Assembly (NCBI RefSeq): GCF_002736205.1
Contig: NZ_CP024091.1
Coordinates: forward strand, 1,302,001-1,366,000
Direction of reading: 5' to 3'
Length of the DNA stretch: 64,000 nt
Source: Pedobacter ginsengisoli
Lineage (GTDB): Bacteria; Bacteroidota; Bacteroidia; Sphingobacteriales; Sphingobacteriaceae
Positions 1 through 8,766 of the stretch are shown here, piece by piece. The notes under the pieces were generated by a model. It saw nothing but the letters and a program-made list of their open reading frames with translations, did not search any database and was not told the DNA's origin. The position numbers were made by a program, and so were the translations under genes. Position 1 is the stretch's first letter. Every line of letters starts with the position of its first letter.

Positions 1-1306
1 CAGTAATTTCCTGTACAACAACGAATTTTGCTCTTTTTAACGCTTCTTCAGCAAACCGGGCATTAGGCAGGCTTGTTAAGGGGTTTGTACAAAGTATCCA
101 TATTGCTTTAAGTCGTCCATCATGCAGCGCTTCGAACATTTCGGTAGCCGTAAGTCCTGTTTTGCCGGAAATTGTAGTGCCACCCCAGAATTTTTGTATT
201 TCCTGACGATGTGCTTCATTGGATAAATCACGATGTGCCGGAAGAAGATTTGCAAGGCCGCCCACCTCACGGCCACCCATGGCATTGGGCTGTCCGGTAA
301 GTGAGAAGGGGCCTGAACCAGGCTTTCCAATATGGCCTGTAATTAGATTTAAGTTAATCAGGCTCAGATTTTTGTTTACACCAATAGAACTTTGGTTAAG
401 TCCCATTGTCCACATGGTTAAAAAGCCTTTGGCATCACCAATATATGTTGCCGCAAGTAGTATTTCAGATACGGTAACTCCACATATTTTGGCTGATTCT
501 GACAAGGTTCTTTCAAATACCCTTTGTTTATAATCTGCAAAGCCTTCTGTGTGGTTATTTATGAAATCAATATCAACATTTCCTGTTTCAATAAGAGCTC
601 GTCCTATTGCATGGTTTAGTGTTACATCAGTTCCCGGATTGATTTGCAGGTGAAGATCTGCAAGGCTGCAAGAGTCTGTAATTCTAGGATCAGCAATAAT
701 AATTTTAACGTTAGGATTTGCAGCTTTATGGGCCTCAACTCTGCGCCAAAGTATTGGATGGCACCACGCAGGGTTGGCACCGGTAATAAAAAGGCAATCT
801 GCAAGTTCAATGTCATCATAACAAATAGGGACACTATCTTCGCCCAAAGCCATTTTATAAGCAGTAACCGCACTGCTCATACAAAGGCGGGAATTGGTAT
901 CGATATTGTTGCTGCCTATAAAGCCTTTAATTAATTTATTGATAACATAGTATTCTTCAGTAAGGCATTGTCCGGATGCGTAAAAAGCAACAGAGTCTGG
1001 TCCGTATTTATCAATAAACGTTTTAAAAACAGCTGCCGTCCGGTTTAAGGCATCGTCCCAGCTTACCTTTTGCATCGGCATGTTTTTATTATACCTCATT
1101 TGAGGGTAAAGCAGGCGATCGCTTTTGTCGTTTACTGTATATTGGAGATTAAGGCCCTTGCTGCAAAGCATACCATGGTTTACAGGATGGTCCTTGTCGC
1201 CCTGCACTGTAATGGTTTTGTTTTTTTCTAAAGTAATGTTTACGCCACAGCCAACGCCACAATAGCAACAGGTACTTTTAAAAATCTTGTTCTTATCTCC
1301 AGACAT
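1..1306 (-). CDS. nasA: Assimilatory nitrate reductase catalytic subunit, N-terminal part (cut by window edge)
   Basis: Molybdopterin oxidoreductase reducing nitrate to nitrite in the cytoplasm. The frame is open from the ATG at 1306 to base 1, giving about 435 residues of a protein normally 700 or more long. The start gives MSGDKNKIFKSTCCYCGVGC, with a [4Fe-4S] pattern C13-x2-C16-x3-C20-x27-C48 followed by the SKG lysine region. The sequence NSRLCMSSA around C142 carries the expected cysteine ligand of molybdenum, as in Nap/Nas-type reductases rather than the Asp-ligated NarG. No signal peptide is seen, which favours the assimilatory Nas type over periplasmic Nap. It is the last visible gene of the nirB-nirD-moaCB-moeA-narK operon, 22 bases after the transporter. 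The C-terminus, including any extra [2Fe-2S] domain, lies outside the window. Confidence 0.9.
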   Translation of the reverse strand, partial: MSGDKNKIFKSTCCYCGVGCGVNITLEKNKTITVQGDKDHPVNHGMLCSKGLNLQYTVNDKSDRLLYPQMRYNKNMPMQKVSWDDALNRTAAVFKTFIDKYGPDSVAFYASGQCLTEEYYVINKLIKGFIGSNNIDTNSRLCMSSAVTAYKMALGEDSVPICYDDIELADCLFITGANPAWCHPILWRRVEAHKAANPNVKIIIADPRITDSCSLADLHLQINPGTDVTLNHAIGRALIETGNVDIDFINNHTEGFADYKQRVFERTLSESAKICGVTVSEILLAATYIGDAKGFLTMWTMGLNQSSIGVNKNLSLINLNLITGHIGKPGSGPFSLTGQPNAMGGREVGGLANLLPAHRDLSNEAHRQEIQKFWGGTTISGKTGLTATEMFEALHDGRLKAIWILCTNPLTSLPNARFAEEALKRAKFVVVQEIT

Positions 1307-1328
1307 ACGCTTTTTCCGTTAGTTAGAA

Positions 1329-2636
1329 TTAAGCTTGTTGAAACTGATTTACTGTTTCTGTATTTTCAGATCTTTTTAACTGGAATCGTGTAATAAATAC
1401 CAGAAGGCCAATTATGGCTACTCCAATACCGATGTAATGAAATGCATCGGCATAGGTAAGGTGTTCTGATTTAAATAGAAAGCCTACCAGCATAGCGCCA
1501 ATGTTTCCGCCTGCACCTACAATGCCGCTTACTGAACCAATTGCATCTTTATTAATAAAAGGTACAATGCCATAAGTTCCACCATTGGCCATCTTTAGGA
1601 ATAGTGCAAATAAAAGCATTGCTGCTATTGCCAGGCCTAATGTTTGAGATTGCGCAAACAAACTAATGCCAATTCCTTCTAAAACTAAAAGCATCCCTAG
1701 TAATATTCCTTTGCCTCTAAGACCATATGATTTTCCTACTTTATCGCTAACAAAACCGCCTAGTGCCCTTGCAAAAATATTCATACCACCAAATATGCTT
1801 GCCATTGCACCGGCCATGATGATTGATGCTCCAAACTGATCTGTAAAAAAGGTTGCAGCTACATTATCAACTGTTATTTCTATGCCAAAACATGCCGCAT
1901 AAGCTAATGCTAACACCCATGTTCTGTAATCTTTTAATGCCGTTATAAAAGAACCCTTTTGGGCTTTTTTAACTTTAATAACCTGCAGGTCTTTAAAGTT
2001 TCCGGCGGGAGTATCTTTTGTATACCTGTAGTAAACAAAAGCCATAATTAATAGAATTACTCCGGGAATTATCATGGCAACTCTCCATGAGTTTGCATGG
2101 CTTACAAAGCCCATTCCGGCAAAGCCTGCTGCTACAAGGGGCATTATCAGGTTTGTAACTCCGCCACCAAGGTTTCCCCATCCGCCTGTAACTGCATTTG
2201 CTGTTCCTATTACATTAGGGGCAAACATCATTGAAGTATGGAACTGGGTAATTACAAACGAAGCGCCGATAATTCCAATAACAAAGCGGAACAAAAGAAA
2301 GCTTTCGTAGCTGTTGCTTAGCCCTATGCACATTACAGGGATTGAACCAAGGGCAAGAAGTATTGTATAGGATAACCTAGGTCCTAAAGTATCACATAGT
2401 TTGCCGATAATTAGCCTGGCAATAATTGTTGCTGAAACCGATGCAATTATGATATTGCCAATCTGGTCTTTACTTAAATGCAATTGTTCTCTGATAAGAG
2501 GCATGAGCGGAGCTACACCAAACCAACCAAAAAAGCAGAAAAAGAAGGTTATCCAGGTAATGTGAAAGGTTTTCATTTGAATGCCTTTCGTTGAAAAGAT
2601 GTTAAGTTTTTTTAGTGGTTTAAGTTCTTCGGTCAT
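1329..2636 (-). CDS. narK: Nitrate/nitrite MFS transporter (NNP family)
   Basis: A 435-residue membrane protein of the nitrate/nitrite porter family, bringing nitrate into the cell and possibly exporting nitrite. About 12 hydrophobic segments are visible. The family signature reads GGWGNLGGGVTNLIMPL at about residues 150-166, the glycine-rich nitrate signature of NarK/NasA proteins. The first 20 residues are hydrophilic, so an internal Met (MKTFHITW, about residue 21) could be the true start. It sits between moeA and the nitrate reductase in one transcription unit, which supports nitrate uptake for assimilation. A second glycine-rich signature may lie in the C-terminal half (GIVGAGGNIGAML). 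Confidence 0.9.
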   Translation of the reverse strand: MTEELKPLKKLNIFSTKGIQMKTFHITWITFFFCFFGWFGVAPLMPLIREQLHLSKDQIGNIIIASVSATIIARLIIGKLCDTLGPRLSYTILLALGSIPVMCIGLSNSYESFLLFRFVIGIIGASFVITQFHTSMMFAPNVIGTANAVTGGWGNLGGGVTNLIMPLVAAGFAGMGFVSHANSWRVAMIIPGVILLIMAFVYYRYTKDTPAGNFKDLQVIKVKKAQKGSFITALKDYRTWVLALAYAACFGIEITVDNVAATFFTDQFGASIIMAGAMASIFGGMNIFARALGGFVSDKVGKSYGLRGKGILLGMLLVLEGIGISLFAQSQTLGLAIAAMLLFALFLKMANGGTYGIVPFINKDAIGSVSGIVGAGGNIGAMLVGFLFKSEHLTYADAFHYIGIGVAIIGLLVFITRFQLKRSENTETVNQFQQA

Positions 2637-2692
2637 AATTCGTGAGATTTAGGTTCCAGGATTTGTTTGGTGAAGGGGGGTAAAATTTTTCG

Positions 2693-3889
2693 CTATAAAC
2701 TATTGTTAAATGGGTAAAAACTAATGATATCTTCTTTTTTAAATTCTTCTGTTACATCAGGCTGAAGTGCCAGTCCGCTTGCATCAAGGCCTGCGGTAAT
2801 ATCACCAGATCCATTGTAAGGGATAAGGTTTAGGCCCTGTTGTAATCTGTTGATTTTAACAGGGAAAAAGTCTGTTAACTGATGTTTTTTAATTCTGTTT
2901 TCTAGTAAAGGGAACCTGTATACAGGGCGGTTAGAGAAGCCGAAGCATTTGTACAGATAATCTTCCACGAATATTGTGAAGGTAGTAAGGCAGGATAGTG
3001 GATTGCCGGGTAGTGCAAAAACAATACCCCCTGTTGGGGTTTTTCCTATCCATAATGGTTTTCCAGGTCGTATTTTAACTTTGTGAAATATCATTTCAAC
3101 ACCCAGGGATTTTAAAACAGCCGGTACATAATCGGCATCACCTGCAGATACGCCTCCATTTATAATGGCAAGTTGATTTTTAATGCCTTCTTTAAATGCT
3201 TTTGTGAGTGCTTCCTTATTGTCTTGTATATGCTCACAAATTTGGGGGGTAATGTCCCATTTTTTTAAAAGTGCTTTTAAAAGGAATTGGTTGCTGTTAC
3301 GAATTTGATGGGCCGCTATTGGCTTGCCTGGTGCTATCACTTCATTGCCGGTAGTTATAACCGCAACTGTAGGCAATTTATAAACTTGTAATGTTGCTTT
3401 TCCTACGGCGGCCAGCAGGCTTATAGTTTGTGGAGTGCATTTGTGAGGAGCAGATAGTATTAGAGCTTGGTTTTTAACATCTTGCCCTTTTAGGGCTATG
3501 TTTTGAAAATGTTTTGCTGTTTCGGCTATTATAGAGACTTCATTGTTGATTTCATGTGTGTCTTCTTTTCTAATGATAACATCTGCTGTTTCTGGAGTAG
3601 CCGCTCCGGTCATGATTTTGTAGCAATGTCCGGAGGTTAAGTCACTTTTTGAAACGTCACCCGCATAAATGATTTCGGTTATGCTGTAGGTTCTTAAGCC
3701 TTTGTTCCAGTCGCTAAGCATAATTGCGTAGCCATCCATAGCGGCCCTGTTGAATGGGGGATAGTCGCGGTCGGCATAAATATTTTCGGCTAATATTCTG
3801 TTTTCAGCGTTTTCCAGACTTATGTATTCCTTCTCGAAGGGTTGTGCCAGACTGGATATTGTACTTATAGCTTCTTCAAAACTTATCAT
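2693..3889 (-). CDS. moeA: Molybdopterin molybdenumtransferase MoeA
   Basis: Inserts molybdate into adenylylated molybdopterin, the last common step of Moco synthesis. The 398-residue length is normal for the family. Visible motifs are PPFNRAAMDGYAI near the N-terminus, MTGAATP, the nucleotide-fold segment TTGNEVIAPGKP, INGGVSAGDADYVP and RPGKPLWIGKTPTGGIVFALPGNP. The order MoeA-N, MoCF-biosynthesis domain, MoeA-C is complete. The gene starts 3 bases after the moaC-mog fusion gene, so the two are almost certainly co-translated. Its place in a nitrate reductase operon fits a supply of cofactor to that enzyme. Confidence 0.93.
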   Translation of the reverse strand: MISFEEAISTISSLAQPFEKEYISLENAENRILAENIYADRDYPPFNRAAMDGYAIMLSDWNKGLRTYSITEIIYAGDVSKSDLTSGHCYKIMTGAATPETADVIIRKEDTHEINNEVSIIAETAKHFQNIALKGQDVKNQALILSAPHKCTPQTISLLAAVGKATLQVYKLPTVAVITTGNEVIAPGKPIAAHQIRNSNQFLLKALLKKWDITPQICEHIQDNKEALTKAFKEGIKNQLAIINGGVSAGDADYVPAVLKSLGVEMIFHKVKIRPGKPLWIGKTPTGGIVFALPGNPLSCLTTFTIFVEDYLYKCFGFSNRPVYRFPLLENRIKKHQLTDFFPVKINRLQQGLNLIPYNGSGDITAGLDASGLALQPDVTEEFKKEDIISFYPFNNSL

Positions 3890-3892
3890 ACG

Positions 3893-4798
3893 CTAATGTC
3901 CTCCACCTTTCATCATTTTCCGTGCATGAAAAATGCCGGGGATTATAGCCTCTATAGATTCCCTTGCGCCATCTGTACTTCCGGGTAATGTTACAATTAG
4001 GGAATGTGCAATGGATCCGGCAACAGCCCTGCTCATCATTGCCATTGGGGTTCGCATTTGTCCGAAATTTCTCATGGCTTCGGTAATTCCGTCGGCATCA
4101 CGTTCCAGTATTTCACTTACAGCACTAACTGTATTGTCGCGGGGTCCTAATCCTGTTCCTCCTGTAGTAAAAATGAAATGAATATCCTCTGCAACCCATT
4201 TTAATATCTGTTTTTGTATTAGTTCTTTGTCATCACAAACTATTTCGTAAGCCACTACCTTTGCGTTTGCCTGTTGAAGTATACTTTTGATTAATAATCC
4301 ACTTTTGTCTTCACGTTTTCCTGCTGCGGTTGAGTCTGAACATACCAAAACTGCACAGCTAGGAGAGGTAGAGAAGTATTTTTTTCGATCACTTTTACCA
4401 CCAGTTTTTTGCAGAAGTTTAATGTTGCCAATTTCTAACTGAGTATCTACAGGTTTTAGCATGTCGTAGATCTCCAATGCAGCAATAGAAACAGCTGTAA
4501 GAATTTCCATTTCTATACCGGTGCGACCAATGGATTTTGCCTCGCCTAGTATTTCGATACCTGTTTTGCTAAAGCTGAAAGAGATATCCATACTGTCAAT
4601 ATTAACAGGATGGCAATGAGGGAGTAGTTGAGGGGTTAATTTGGCACCTAAAAAACCAGCTGCTCTGGCCACATCAAAAAGATTGCCTTTAGGGAGTTCA
4701 TTGTTTTTGATCAAGGAAATTGTTTCTGTTGAACAAAAAATTGATGCAACTGCTCTGGCTGTTCTTAATGTGATTTGTTTGCTGGTTATGTCGCGCAT
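3893..4798 (-). CDS. moaCB: Bifunctional MoaC-MogA/MoaB fusion, molybdopterin biosynthesis
   Basis: A 301-residue fusion of two Moco enzymes. Residues 1 to about 140 match MoaC (cyclic pyranopterin monophosphate synthase): KGNLFDVARAAGFLGAK contains the conserved lysine, LLPHCHPV is the CHP motif, and TAVSIAALEIYDMLK holds the Asp and Lys of the active site. Residues from about 145 match MogA/MoaB (molybdopterin adenylyltransferase): SCAVLVCSDSTAAGKREDKSG, TTGGTGLGPRD, and LPGSTDGARESIEAI. Both halves look catalytically intact. Family knowledge says separate proteins are usual in enterobacteria, so the fusion is notable although known elsewhere. It lies between nirD and moeA in the nitrate operon. 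Confidence 0.92.
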   Translation of the reverse strand: MRDITSKQITLRTARAVASIFCSTETISLIKNNELPKGNLFDVARAAGFLGAKLTPQLLPHCHPVNIDSMDISFSFSKTGIEILGEAKSIGRTGIEMEILTAVSIAALEIYDMLKPVDTQLEIGNIKLLQKTGGKSDRKKYFSTSPSCAVLVCSDSTAAGKREDKSGLLIKSILQQANAKVVAYEIVCDDKELIQKQILKWVAEDIHFIFTTGGTGLGPRDNTVSAVSEILERDADGITEAMRNFGQMRTPMAMMSRAVAGSIAHSLIVTLPGSTDGARESIEAIIPGIFHARKMMKGGGH

Positions 4799-4819
4799 AT
4801 TTTTTAATAAAGTGATCTT

Positions 4820-5164
4820 TTAATTTTGTAAGCCGATGTATACTAGCCCATCTTCAACCTTAACAGGGTAGGTTTGGATGGCGCATTCATCTCCGCTCAG
4901 GCACTCGCCTGTAGAAAGTGAAAATGTCTTTTTGTGAAAAGGACAAGCTATTTTAGGGTCTTCGCCAACAGAGCCGATCATACCACGGCTAAGAGCCATT
5001 TGTCTGCGGTGGGGGCATAAATTTTGTGTTGCGTACCATTCATTTCTGCGGGTAAAATAGAATAGTGCAATTTGTTCCTCTCCGCATTTAACACATACTC
5101 CTCCGTTTTGTACGGCGTCTTCAACGCGGCATGCTTCAAACCAGTTTGTTGTAATTTCTACCAT
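4820..5164 (-). CDS. nirD: Nitrite reductase small subunit, Rieske [2Fe-2S]
   Basis: A 114-residue Rieske-like protein, the small subunit partner of NirB. The two cluster-binding boxes are intact: LCPHRRQMAL and IACPFHKKTF, giving C-x-H and C-x2-H ligands. Many NirD proteins have lost these ligands, so a real [2Fe-2S] cluster is predicted here. The gene lies 45 bases after nirB and 21 bases before moaC-mog in the same operon. Confidence 0.92.
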   Translation of the reverse strand: MVEITTNWFEACRVEDAVQNGGVCVKCGEEQIALFYFTRRNEWYATQNLCPHRRQMALSRGMIGSVGEDPKIACPFHKKTFSLSTGECLSGDECAIQTYPVKVEDGLVYIGLQN

Positions 5165-5209
5165 GATTTTCTGTTTTGTTAGTGTATAAATAGGTTTGTT
5201 TATTTCAGG

Positions 5210-7723
5210 TTAAACTGTTGTCCAGTTTGCAGCCTTTTTTTGGCCACGCATTTCGTCAAATTTTATACTTGGATCTCTCTCTGTAGGAGCATTCACAAAA
5301 TGATTGAACCTTTTTCTTATTTCCGGATCCTCAATTGCCGTTTTCCATTCACATTGGTAGCTGTCAACAATGTTTTGCATTTCAATTTCCCATTGTTCAG
5401 CCATTCCCAGGCTATCGTTTACCACCACATTTCTCAGGTATTCAATTCCACCTTCCATCTTATTTAACCATGGGGCAGTTCTTGTAAGCGGATCAGCAGT
5501 GCGGATATAGAACATTAAAAATCTGTCGATGTATTTGATGCATGTTTCACTATCTACATCTGAAGCCAGAAGTAGTGCATGCTGCGGTTTACTGCCTCCG
5601 TTTCCACATACATACAAATTCCATCCTTTTTCGGTTGCTATAATTCCGAAATCTTTGCTTTGTGCCTCTGCGCATTCGCGGATGCAGCCACTAACGGCTG
5701 ATTTTAGTTTGTGCGGAGCTCTTAAGCCTCTGTAACGTTCCTCTATTCTGATGGCGTAACTTACACTATCGTGTAAACCAAAACGGCACCAGGTACTACC
5801 AACACAACTCTTTACAGTTCGTAAGGCTTTTCCGTAGGCATGTCCGCTTTCAAAACCTGCAGCAATTAACTCTTCCCAAATTAGTGGCAAATCACTTAGG
5901 TGTGCCCCGAACATATCTATCCGTTGCCCGCCGGTTATTTTTGTGTATAAACCATATTTTTCGGCAACCTCTCCAATAATAACAAGTTTATCCGGTTTAA
6001 TTTCGCCTCCCGGAATCCTTGGAACAACAGAGTAGGTTCCTCCTTTTTGAATATTTGCCAAAAATCTGTCATTGCTGTCCTGGGCGGTATCATTACCTCT
6101 TTTAAGGATCATGTCATTCCAGATACTTGCCAGAAGTGATGATACCAGCGGTTTGCAAATTTCGCAGCCATCGCCTTTGCCTACGTTGTCCAGTACTTGC
6201 TCGTAATTTTTAAGGTTGTGTATTTTTATAAGATCATATAACTCCTGACGGCTCAGTTGAAAGTGCTCACAAACTACATTTCTTACGTATTTGCCATTTT
6301 CTTTCATGGTGTGCAGCATCAAATCCTTCACCATTGGTATACAGCCTCCGCATCCTGTACCTGCTTTTGTGCATTTTTTTATAGCATCAACCGATTCGCA
6401 TCCCTCTAAAGAGACAGAGTCGCAAATCTGTCCCTTAGATACACCTTCGCAACTACAAATTAATGCATCATCAGGAAGTCCGGCCAATCCTGAATTTTCA
6501 GTTTGCGTGTTACCGCCACGAGATCCTAATATTAGGTCTTCGGGGTTAGGGGGGAGTGCAATTTTATTATTTACCGTTTGCAGTAGCATGTTATAAGCTT
6601 CTGCTTCGCCAATTAGTATGCCTCCTAGCAAATATTTTCCATCGTTACTGATGTTAATGCGTTTATAAACTCCTTTGTGAGTATCTTCAAATAAGATGCT
6701 TCTTGAATCTGGTTCTGTTATAAATGGATCTCCAAAGCTGGCAACATCTACACCAATAAGTTTAAGCTTGGTGCTCATGTCAAATCCACTAAATGTTTTA
6801 TTGCCATCGCAGAGGTTAGCTGCCACAACCTCAGCCATTTCATATCCCGGAGCAATTAGTCCATAGATGTTATGATTAAATAAAGCACACTCTCCAATTG
6901 CAAAAACAGATGGGTCGCTGGTCTGCATAAATTCATTTACCAGAATTCCACCTCTGGTGCCTACCTCAATGCCGCAAAGTTTTGCGAGTTCATCTCTGGG
7001 GCGAATTCCAGCTGAAATTACCAGTATGTCTGTTTTTAATTCACTACCATCATTAAACTTTAGCGCTTCAATACGGTCTGTTCCTTCTATGCTGCTGGTG
7101 CCTTTATTGGTGTGTATAGCTAATCCAAGTGCGTTGAGTTTAGTTTGCAGCATTAAGCTTCCGGTGTTGTCTATTTGTCTTGGCATTAACCTTGGGGCAA
7201 ACTCAATTACATTTGTTTCCTCGAGGTTTAAATCTATTAAAGCCTTTGCTGCTTCCAAGCCCAGTAGCCCTCCGCCTAAAACAGCGCCTGTTTTTGCATT
7301 TAAAGCGTAATTTTTAATAAGTTCAAGGTCTTCAATTGTGCGGTACACAAAAACTCCTTCTTTGTCAACGCCAGGGATATCCGGTACAAAAGCTGATGAG
7401 CCTGTTGCAAGAACCAGATAATCGTAATTTAAAGTAAGCCCCTTATTTGAATGTATGGTTTTGTTATCTCTGTCAATTTCCTTTACCGGATCGCCAAGAT
7501 AAAGGGTAATATTTTTTTCGTTGTACCAGTTTTCGTGAGATAAAGATAGGTCTTCCGCGGTCTTTCCGTTAAAGTATTCACTTAAATGAACTCTGTCGTA
7601 AGCTCTTCTTGGTTCTTCTCCAAACACAAAAATTTTAAAATTATCAGATTTGTCGGTTATTTTTTCACAAAACTTATATCCAACCATTCCATTTCCTATT
7701 ACGACTATTATTTTTTGATTCAT
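5210..7723 (-). CDS. nirB: NADH-dependent assimilatory nitrite reductase large subunit
   Basis: Reduces nitrite to ammonium with six electrons from NAD(P)H in the cytoplasm. The 837-residue length is typical. Domain order is FAD/NAD-binding reductase (residues 1 to about 310, with VVIGNGMVGYKF and a GGGLLGLEAAK nucleotide fold), a BFD-like [2Fe-2S] domain with C423, C425, C458 and C461, a ferredoxin-like half domain, then the siroheme/[4Fe-4S] domain with C640-x5-C646 and C680-x3-C684. It is the first gene of the operon. A divergent 270-base region separates it from the SUMT gene for siroheme, and holds a TATATTTG element and a TTTGATCAAA palindrome. Confidence 0.96.
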   Translation of the reverse strand: MNQKIIVVIGNGMVGYKFCEKITDKSDNFKIFVFGEEPRRAYDRVHLSEYFNGKTAEDLSLSHENWYNEKNITLYLGDPVKEIDRDNKTIHSNKGLTLNYDYLVLATGSSAFVPDIPGVDKEGVFVYRTIEDLELIKNYALNAKTGAVLGGGLLGLEAAKALIDLNLEETNVIEFAPRLMPRQIDNTGSLMLQTKLNALGLAIHTNKGTSSIEGTDRIEALKFNDGSELKTDILVISAGIRPRDELAKLCGIEVGTRGGILVNEFMQTSDPSVFAIGECALFNHNIYGLIAPGYEMAEVVAANLCDGNKTFSGFDMSTKLKLIGVDVASFGDPFITEPDSRSILFEDTHKGVYKRINISNDGKYLLGGILIGEAEAYNMLLQTVNNKIALPPNPEDLILGSRGGNTQTENSGLAGLPDDALICSCEGVSKGQICDSVSLEGCESVDAIKKCTKAGTGCGGCIPMVKDLMLHTMKENGKYVRNVVCEHFQLSRQELYDLIKIHNLKNYEQVLDNVGKGDGCEICKPLVSSLLASIWNDMILKRGNDTAQDSNDRFLANIQKGGTYSVVPRIPGGEIKPDKLVIIGEVAEKYGLYTKITGGQRIDMFGAHLSDLPLIWEELIAAGFESGHAYGKALRTVKSCVGSTWCRFGLHDSVSYAIRIEERYRGLRAPHKLKSAVSGCIRECAEAQSKDFGIIATEKGWNLYVCGNGGSKPQHALLLASDVDSETCIKYIDRFLMFYIRTADPLTRTAPWLNKMEGGIEYLRNVVVNDSLGMAEQWEIEMQNIVDSYQCEWKTAIEDPEIRKRFNHFVNAPTERDPSIKFDEMRGQKKAANWTTV

Positions 7724-7775
7724 AACTTAAATTTTGTTGGTTTATTAATTCTGTTTTTCTATTAATTGTGTTTTG

Positions 7776-7789
7776 TTTGATCAAATATA
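7776..7789 (-). promoter_or_regulatory. Candidate nirB promoter -7 element overlapped by a palindrome
   Basis: On the minus strand, bases 7789-7782 read TATATTTG, a perfect fit to the Bacteroidota TAnnTTTG -7 element, about 60 bases before the nirB start. Bases 7776-7785 form the perfect 10-bp palindrome TTTGATCAAA, overlapping the -7 element. The half TTGAT resembles an FNR half site, but the usual 4-base spacer is missing. I see no good -33 TTTG at the right distance. The overlap suggests repression or blocking, which is inference. Confidence 0.4.
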
Positions 7790-7995
7790 TACAATAATTT
7801 ATATTATTATAATTTTTATATGATTTTAATCATGTTTATTGTAAATTATAAATACTAAATTGAATTATTTTATGATTTATATTTAATTTTTATCTTATAT
7901 TTTATGTTAAAATGAATTAAAATTATGTTTTCTTGTTATTTATATCCTATTTTTGTAGTATTAAATTATATTTTTTAATATTTAGTATGATTTTT

Positions 7996-8766
7996 ATGAG
8001 TAATTCTTTGAAAAAAATAGATAATCCTACGTTTTTTGTTGTTGGTTCTGGTCCAGGTGACCCAGATTTGCTAACTATTAGAGGTTTTAATGTTTTAAAA
8101 GCTGCAAAAGTTATACTTTATGATAATTTAGCAAACAAAGAGTTGCTAAACATAGCTTCCAACGATTGCGAGAAAATTTATGTGGGTAAAAAACCATACG
8201 GGTTATGCACTTCACAGGAAACCATTCATCAGCTTATAAAGTATTATGCATTTACCAGGGGAAATGTAGTTCGTTTAAAAGGTGGTGATCCTTTTATTTT
8301 TGGAAGAGGGTTTGAAGAAATTCTATTTGCCCGTGAGCATGGTATAGAATCTCACTATGTGCCGGGTATTAGTAGTATGCAGGCGAGTGGATTGAGTGAT
8401 ATACCTTTAACTCATCGTGGTGTAAGTGAAAGTTTCTGGATTATAACCGGTACCAAAAAGGATGGTACTTTGTCTGCTGATCTTCAACTTGCAATTAAAA
8501 GCAAAGCTACCGTTGTTATATATATGGGGATGAAAAAGCTTAAGGAAATTTCTTTAGCCTATATTATGTCCGGAAAAGGAGCTGTTCCTGCGGCAATAAT
8601 CCAAAATGCGTCAATGCCACATCAAAAGCGGGTTGTTTGCGAGGTAAAAGATTTGTTTGAGGCTGCAATGAATTCCGCCCTTACAAATCCTGCAATTATA
8701 ATAATTGGCGATGTTGTAAAAGCGGCAGAATTCATTGCGGCTCAGCAAGCGCATAAATCTGCTTAG
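7996..8766 (+). CDS. cobA: Uroporphyrinogen-III C-methyltransferase (SUMT)
   Basis: Methylates uroporphyrinogen III twice to precorrin-2, the entry to siroheme, which NirB needs. From the ATG at 7996 the protein has 256 residues, the normal single-domain SUMT size. Motifs are VGSGPGDPDLLTIRG, RLKGGDPFIFGRG and PGISSMQASGLSDIPLTHRG. An upstream in-frame ATG at 7987 and a TTG at 7933 are possible but add residues outside the family core. It has no CysG oxidase/ferrochelatase part, so those steps must be encoded elsewhere. It is divergent from nirB. Its TAG at 8764-8766 overlaps the stop of the convergent ClC gene. A TATTTTTG element at 7948-7955 may be its -7 box, but I see no matching -33. Confidence 0.93.
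   Translation: MSNSLKKIDNPTFFVVGSGPGDPDLLTIRGFNVLKAAKVILYDNLANKELLNIASNDCEKIYVGKKPYGLCTSQETIHQLIKYYAFTRGNVVRLKGGDPFIFGRGFEEILFAREHGIESHYVPGISSMQASGLSDIPLTHRGVSESFWIITGTKKDGTLSADLQLAIKSKATVVIYMGMKKLKEISLAYIMSGKGAVPAAIIQNASMPHQKRVVCEVKDLFEAAMNSALTNPAIIIIGDVVKAAEFIAAQQAHKSA

Noticed and set aside
622..934. Overlapping open frames on both strands within the nasA region
   Set aside because: The minus-strand nitrate reductase frame is open through the whole region with all family motifs; these are shadows in other frames.
7933..7995. TTG start extending SUMT by 21 residues
   Set aside because: The extension is AT-rich and not like SUMT proteins, and it contains the candidate -7 element TATTTTTG. 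The ATG at 7996 fits the family.
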